A stretch of DNA of 64,000 bases from Delphinapterus leucas (Eukaryota > Chordata > Mammalia > Artiodactyla > Monodontidae), in contig NW_022098008.1 in assembly GCF_002288925.2 (NCBI RefSeq), forward strand, positions 1,610,814-1,674,813, written 5' to 3'. The position numbers were made by a program, and so were the translations under genes. The notes beneath the pieces were generated by a model. It was given only the letters and a program-made list of their open reading frames with translations, was not told the DNA's origin and did no database searches. Positions within the stretch are counted from its first letter, which is position 1. Every line of letters starts with the position of its first letter. Of the stretch, positions 58,206 to 64,000 are shown piece after piece.

Positions 58206-61200
58206 CATAAATTTGTTTTGGTGTTATGTGATTTTTTTAAGAAATGATTAGGCAATAGCTCAAAACCATTTTTTTAAAAATAATGACTCCTTTCTGATGA
58301 TCAGAAATACTGACTTATATTGAGTTCTTACTCATAGTTGGGCCTGTGTCTGGGCTTCCCAGCATATCTCATTGGCCCACTCACAGTGTATTAATTATCA
58401 TGCTTTTGTAAGATGCTTTACTGCTTGGCATCATAAAGTGACAATTTGCTATGTATTTATTCTTCCAAATAACCTTTAGAAGAATTAGTAATATTCTAAG
58501 TAAATTTAGAAAAAAATATATGCTGGACTAAATTTACAAGTTAATTTACAAAATTTGACATATTTATAGCGCTGAGAGTTCCATTCACAAACCTATTTGT
58601 GTCTTCTCCCTTATTCAAATCCTCCTTCTATGCACCTTACTAAAGCTGTATTATTATATTTACATATCTCTGTATTTTTCCTCTACACATCACTATAAAT
58701 TGTATATATTTTTCCATATAGTTTATGCATCTGCTGATATTTGATCAGCAAGTAAATTTTGTATGTGTTTATCCTAACAAGCCACGTCTCTTATCAGTTC
58801 TAAGAGTGCTTCAGTTAAGTCTCTTAAATTTCCAGGAAGACATTTTTATCTTATGCAAATATGACAATACTGTCTCCTCTCCATTATTCATAAATCATAT
58901 ATTTTTCTTTGCTTATTGCATTGGTTTGAACTGATAGGGAAAAAAATGATAGTATTGACTATGAGATTATTTCTGGTTCTTAAATTTAATATAAACTTCT
59001 CTTGATTTAACACTAAATCTGACCTTAGCTAATTGTTTGCGGTAGATATCTTTATAAAATATATTAAGAAATTTTAATTTCTATTTCTTGATCACTAAGA
59101 GAAGTTTTGGTTAGTAATTAATATTTTAAAAATATTTTTATCATCTAATTATCTGTTTTTGCCTATTGACTGGTTGATGTGAAGACTTATTTTAATAGTT
59201 TTCTTATCATTGAACATTACTGAATATGTAAAATCAACTCAATTTAATCATGACGTATTGTATATCTAATATACTCTCAATAATGCATTGTTAACACCAG
59301 AACTGCATAAGTAAATTTATATTTCATCAACTTTTAATTGAAAAAGTAATAGAAAAATTTGAAAACTTCAGTATCAAACTAGCTTTATATGTGGTAGACT
59401 ATGTGTTGATATTGGTGTCTCAACATACTCAGGACAATGGGTTGAGTGAGATTTAAATGATACTGTGTTTCCCTTCCTCACTCCCACCTAGAGCTCCAGT
59501 GCTTACACGTTGTTCCAAGGAAGTTCTCAGTGTCCTATCCCTAGACTCTCTCTTTATAATACTCTATGCCTATTTTTCCTTTCTTTAATCAAAATGACTT
59601 CATTTAAAAAAATTAATCCTTATTTCCAATATTTCTGTCTCTACTTTTCAAGGAAAAGTGTTTTCAACACATTGATAACTTTTTTTTTACAGCATAGCTA
59701 TTTCTTAAAATTATTTTTTTTCCTTTAAAGCCTTGGGATATAAAAAAGAGGAAAGTAGTATTTGAGTCATATATAAATTAATTGGATATGTTCAAGTTTA
59801 TATGAACATTTAGCAAACATCAATCCGAAAATTGAGATGTTTTCATGAATACAAAATTTTAATTAGGGTTCTCAACTATACTCATATTTGCCTTATCTCT
59901 CATTTTTATGATAATTTATTCAACTTATACAGCATCACGTATCCTCCAACTTACAAAGATAAGAAACTGCAGCTAGTGGCAACTTTTTAAATTGAAAAAT
60001 CAACCTTTCTAATTGCAAAGTCGTGTTTCAATTGAACCAATATAGCAGCTTGAACAGAAAAAAGAAAATTGCAGTTGTGAAGTTAAATCACTGAGAATGC
60101 ATAATAGCACCAAACCACATCTTGTGTTTTCTAAGCATGTGATCAGAGGGAGTCCATAAATCTGAGGGATGTTTCCACAGTCAGTTTGAATCTTCATTCT
60201 TCCATATAAAGTATTTTTCAAGTGTAACTTAAATGGTATCATAACTTTAATACCTCACACACCTCAGTGTTGACTTCAGTCAGGTATCTACTCAAAGTTT
60301 CAAAACAACCAGAAGTTATGTCTGTTTCTTAAAATTTCCATCTCTTCCCTGACCTGTTGCCCAGGTCTAAGCATTATAATATTTTGACCCTGAGTTGTCC
60401 AATTAGGTTATTCACCTTTTTAAAGGTCAGCTAAGAGTTATTAAAACTTCCAAAATGTAATAAGTATATGCTCTACTATGTGGGATGTGCCATATGTTAA
60501 TTTGTTTTTTCACAACTATTCAGGATGCCAAGATTCCATGTGCTTTTACATCAGCAGATACACACAGGCTTTGTTCTTAAATGACCATACAGAGCCACAG
60601 AATTCCTCATCCAACAGCCATGTCTAGATGTAGGCACAGATTGAAGGAAAGGCTGTATTCTGAAACTGCCTGGTGACCAGAGCTACTTATCACATGTCAG
60701 GACCCCCAGTGGTTCCATTTGGTTTTCAATGCATTGACTTGTGTATTATTTTAAACTTAGAGTTTAAAAGCATTCTTCTTATGGTGAAATCATGATCAAA
60801 CATTTGTGGAACCAGAGAACGTTGAATTTTCTCAGAACTCCAGAGCAGAGATGTTGATTGATGAACATGAGTTAACATATCACCCCTCCTGGGATATTTG
60901 AATGTTAGTTGAATTACTCTCTAATATGTGATTACAGGCACTATGGACAAGTAATACAAGATCATGAGGCGGGCTGACCTTCTGTCCTTCTCCAATTGTG
61001 TTTCAACAAAACAATCTTATCTGTCACATTGAATTTATATTGCAGTTGGAATTATATTGGATTTGAAATTTTGTTTGCATTTAATTTAAAATATGTTTTA
61101 GTTTTATAGTTGTATGGCTGATGTAAGAATAGACACTTATACCTGCCTTTCAAATTATACATATTTAAGAAATAGTATAACAAAAGTCAAATTAAGTGAA

Positions 61201-61404
61201 CAATGGGAGCATGCAAAAACTTTGAAGGGGTTTAAGAATTATTCAGATTCAAGAAACATGGATAACACATTTATGTTGCAATTTCAAGCACTTTTATTAT
61301 TTTTAACCCTGCAACAAATAAAGAAAAATTTGTAGATAATCATTGGAACTAAGCAAATTGTATTAGTCTGGTCAAAAAATTCTACTTAACAAAAATTATA
61401 CACA
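58206..61404. other. AT-rich single-copy DNA
   Basis: The stretch is more than 3 kb without any element I can name and without a domain-bearing frame. The short open frames (58725-58934, 59510-59728) encode Phe/Leu-rich sequence typical of AT-rich DNA. Confidence 0.4.
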
Positions 61405-63152
61405 ATACTCATATGAGACAAGATAGACTTTAAAGCAAAGATTGTTACAAGATACAAAGAAGGACATTACATAATGAAAAAGAAGATATAACAACTGTAA
61501 ATATATACGCACCCAACATAGGAACACCTAAATACATAAAGCAAATATTAACACACATAATGATAGAAATTGACAGTAACACAATAATAGTGGGGGAGTT
61601 TAACACCACACTTACCTCAATGGATGGATCTTTCAGACATAAAATCAACAAGGAAACACAGGCCTTAAATGCCACATTAGATCAGATGGATTTAATAGAT
61701 ATATGGAAAGCATTCCATCCAATAGCAGCAGAATATATATTCTTCTCAAGTGCACATGGAACATTCTCCAGGATAGATCACAACAAATCTACAAAGCACA
61801 TCCCAATAAATTTAAGAAGATTGAAATCATATCAAACATCTTTTCCTACCTAGCACCTTTTCCCATACAATGATATGAGACTAGAAATGAACTAAAGAAG
61901 CAAAAACTGCAAAAAACACAAATGTTTGGAGTGCAAACAAGATGCTGCTAAACCATCAATGAGTCACTGAAGAAAATCAGAGGAAATAAAACAATACCTA
62001 AGGACAAATGAAAATGGAAATGCAGTATTCCAAAATCTATGGGACACAGCAAAAGAAGTTCTAAGATGCAAGTTTATAGCAATAGAAGCTTACCTCAGGA
62101 AACAAGAAAAATCACAAATAAACAATCTAACCTTACACCTAAGGGACCTAGAAAAAAGAATAAACAAAACCCAAAGTTAGTAGGAGGAAGGAAATAATAA
62201 AGATCAAAGTAGAAATAAATAAAATAGAGCCTAAAAAATTGATCAGGGAAACTAAGATCTGGTTTTTTGAAAAGATAAATGAAATTGATAAAACTTTAGC
62301 CAGACTCATCAAGAAAAGAGAAAGAGGACCACCCACCCCAAACAAAATCAGAACTGAAAGAAGAGAAGTTTTAACCAACCTCACAGAAATACAAAGGATC
62401 ATAAGAGACAACTATGAACAATTATACACCAATAAAATGGATAACCTAGAAGAAATGGAAAAACTCCTGGAAATATACAGCATCCCAAGACTGAATCAGG
62501 AAGAAACAGAAAATATGAAGACTGATTACAGGTAATGAAATTGAATAAGTGGAAAAACAAACAAACAAACAAACAAAAAACCTCTCATCAAACAAAATTG
62601 TTCTGGACCAGATGGCTTCACTGGCGAATTCTACCAAACCAAAAGTTAACATCTATCCTTCCCAAACTACAAAAAAACTGAAGAAGAAGGAATGCTTCCA
62701 AACTCATTCTATGTGGCTATCATTGAGCTAATAGCAAAATCAAACTAAGACACCACAAATAAAAGAAAATTTCAGGACAGTATTACTGATAACATAGATG
62801 CAAAAATCCTCAACAGAATGTTAGCGTACCAAATTCAACAGTACTATAAAAGGATCATGCATCATGGTCAAATTGGATTTATCTCAGGGATCCAAAGATG
62901 GTGCGATATCAACAAATCAGTTGATATGGCACACCACATGAACAAATTGAAGAATAAAAACCATATGATCATCTCAATAGATGTAGAAAAATATTTTGAC
63001 AAAATTCAACAAATATTTATGATAAAAACTCTCAACAAAGTGGGTATAGAGGGAACATATCTCAACATATTAAGGCCATAAATGACAAACCTACAGTCAA
63101 CATCATACTCAACAGTGGAAAGTAGAAAGCATTTCCTTTAAAGTCAGCATTA
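61405..63152 (+). mobile_element. old L1, ORF2 endonuclease to RT
   Basis: The plus strand carries ORF2 from within the endonuclease (ATATGAGACAAGATAGAC to CACATGGAACATTCTCCAGGAT, coding FFSSAHGTFSRIDH) through the linker to the RT N-terminal part (IISIDVEKYFDKIQQ-type coding at about 62970-63017). Open pieces are 61560-61853, 62239-62535 and 62818-63081, separated by frameshifts and stops. Phe-Asp of the first RT block is kept, but the preceding residue is Tyr (KYFD instead of KAFD). It is interrupted at about 63152 by younger L1 3' ends and resumes at about 63740. A CAAA repeat lies at about 62551-62577. Confidence 0.88.
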
Positions 63153-63157
63153 AGACA

Positions 63158-63325
63158 GAGACGCAAGAGGGAAGAGATATGGGAACATATGTATATGTAT
63201 AACTGATTCACTTTGTTATAAAGCAGAAACTAACACACCATTGTAAAGCAATTATACTCCAATAAAGATGTTAAACAATATATATATATAAAATAAATAA
63301 ATTAATTAATTAAATAAACAAAAAA
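63158..63325 (+). mobile_element. L1 3'UTR fragment A
   Basis: About 113 bases of L1 3'UTR start at GAGACGCAAGAGGGAAGAG and end with AATAAA at 63261-63266. They match the last part of 7823-8298 nearly base for base. An A/T-rich tail follows (TATATATA, then AAATAAATAAATTAATTAA). Confidence 0.9.
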
Positions 63326-63328
63326 GAA

Positions 63329-63708
63329 GAAAATGGTGATGAAGAACCTGGGGCAAGACAGGAATAAAGACACAGACCTACTAGAGAATGGACTTGAGGA
63401 TACGGGGAAGGGGAAGGGTAAGCTGGGACAAAGTGAAAGAGTGGCATATACGTATATACAATACCAAATGTAAAACAGATAGATAGTGGGAAGCAGCTGC
63501 ATAGCACAGGGAAATCAGCTCCGTGCTTTGTGACCACCTAGAGGGGTGGAATAGGGAGGGTGGGAGGGAGGGAGACACAAGAGGAAAGAGATATGGGAAC
63601 ATATGTATATGTATAACTGATTCACTTTGTTANNNNNNNNNNTAAAGCAGAAACTAACACACCATTGTAAAGCAATTATACTCCAATAAAGATGTAAAAA
63701 AAAAAAAA
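63329..63708 (+). mobile_element. L1 3'UTR fragment B, with assembly gap
   Basis: The same 3'UTR starts earlier here, at GGTGATGAAGAACCTGGGG, and runs to AATAAA at 63685-63690 and a poly(A) at 63696-63708. It repeats the whole of fragment A as its last 120 bases. A run of 10 Ns at 63633-63642 interrupts it. Confidence 0.9.
63633..63642. other. assembly gap (10 N)
   Basis: Ten Ns separate TTCACTTTGTTA from TAAAGCAGAAAC. In fragment A (63158-63270) the same sequence reads TTGTTATAAAGCAG without interruption, so no bases seem to be missing here. Confidence 0.98.
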
Positions 63709-63739
63709 GATGCTATGATGATCCATGTAAAAAAAAAAA
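63709..63739. repeat. short segment and second A-run after L1 tail
   Basis: After the poly(A) of fragment B come about 20 bases (GATGCTATGATGATCCATGT) and then another A-run of 11 (63729-63739). AAAAAAGATGC occurs at 63703-63713 and again at 63734-63744. This may be a slippage product or a very short 3' transduction. Confidence 0.5.
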
Positions 63740-64000
63740 GATGCCCATTCTTGACACTTACAGACATTTTTCCAAAGAAGACATACAAATGGTCAACAGG
63801 CACATCAAAGGATGCTCAACATCACTAATCATCAGGGAAACACAAATCAAAACCACGAGACAATCACCTCACACCTATCAGAATAACCATCATCAAAAAG
63901 ACAAGAAATATCAAATGTTGGCAAAGATGTGGAAAAAAGGGAATCCTCATGCACTGCTGGTAGAAACGTAAATTGGTGCAGCCACTATGGAAAACAGTAT
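63740..64000 (+). mobile_element. old L1, ORF2 continuation
   Basis: The host L1 resumes with GATGCCCATTCTTGACACTT, the RT position expected after 63152. It then jumps to the C-terminal region (ACAGACATTTTTCCAAAGAA), so more than 1 kb of ORF2 is deleted between. The cysteine-rich motif coding (TGGCAAAGATGTGGAAAAAA to CATGCACTGCTGG) is visible up to the window edge, where the element is cut off. Confidence 0.82.

Overview
The window reads as mammalian nuclear DNA, almost certainly from a whale or dolphin. Five copies of a tRNA-derived SINE of about 210 bp (cetacean CHR-2 type, one internally deleted) and two shorter CHR-1-type copies lie in it, together with several ages of LINE-1 and older placental repeats (MIR, L2, MLT1-type MaLR LTRs, MER58A, MER5A, a Tigger-like MITE). 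I found no confirmed protein-coding exon, no tRNA, rRNA or snRNA gene, no CRISPR and no operon-like layout. The window looks intergenic or intronic, and nearly every long open frame is L1 debris, SINE sequence, simple repeat or GC-rich chance.

Layout. 1-4160 is mostly single-copy DNA with two SINEs, one L1 3' end, an AT-rich block and a MIR. 4161-8312 is a fairly young L1 whose 5' part is inverted (twin priming), with a SINE inside ORF2 and target-site duplications around both elements. A second, short 5'-inverted L1 abuts it (8325-8740). 8741-38259 is a long, mostly single-copy, relatively GC-rich stretch with scattered old repeats, a CpG-dense block near 22.5-23.0 kb, a diverged 190-bp sequence pair at 15.9 and 17.0 kb, and a few unrecognised open frames. 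38260-48395 is an L1-dense cluster: an old, nearly full-length L1M with recognisable 5'UTR, ORF1 and ORF2 segments, further L1 fragments, a complete Tigger-like MITE and a nested L1-in-L1. 48396-61404 is mostly single copy, with a 1-kb degenerate TG/CA tract (52.4-53.5 kb), an MLT1 LTR, MIRs and a MER58A. 61405-64000 is an old L1 interrupted by two younger L1 3' ends; a 10-N assembly gap lies in the second.

There is no visible gene system for which to describe cooperation. The most informative signals are the insertion histories, the CpG-dense block, three unassigned open frames worth a homology check, and a probable assembly artefact at the N run. Family names for ancient repeats are recognised by eye, without a database search, and boundaries are usually good to about 10-30 bases unless a target-site duplication is given.
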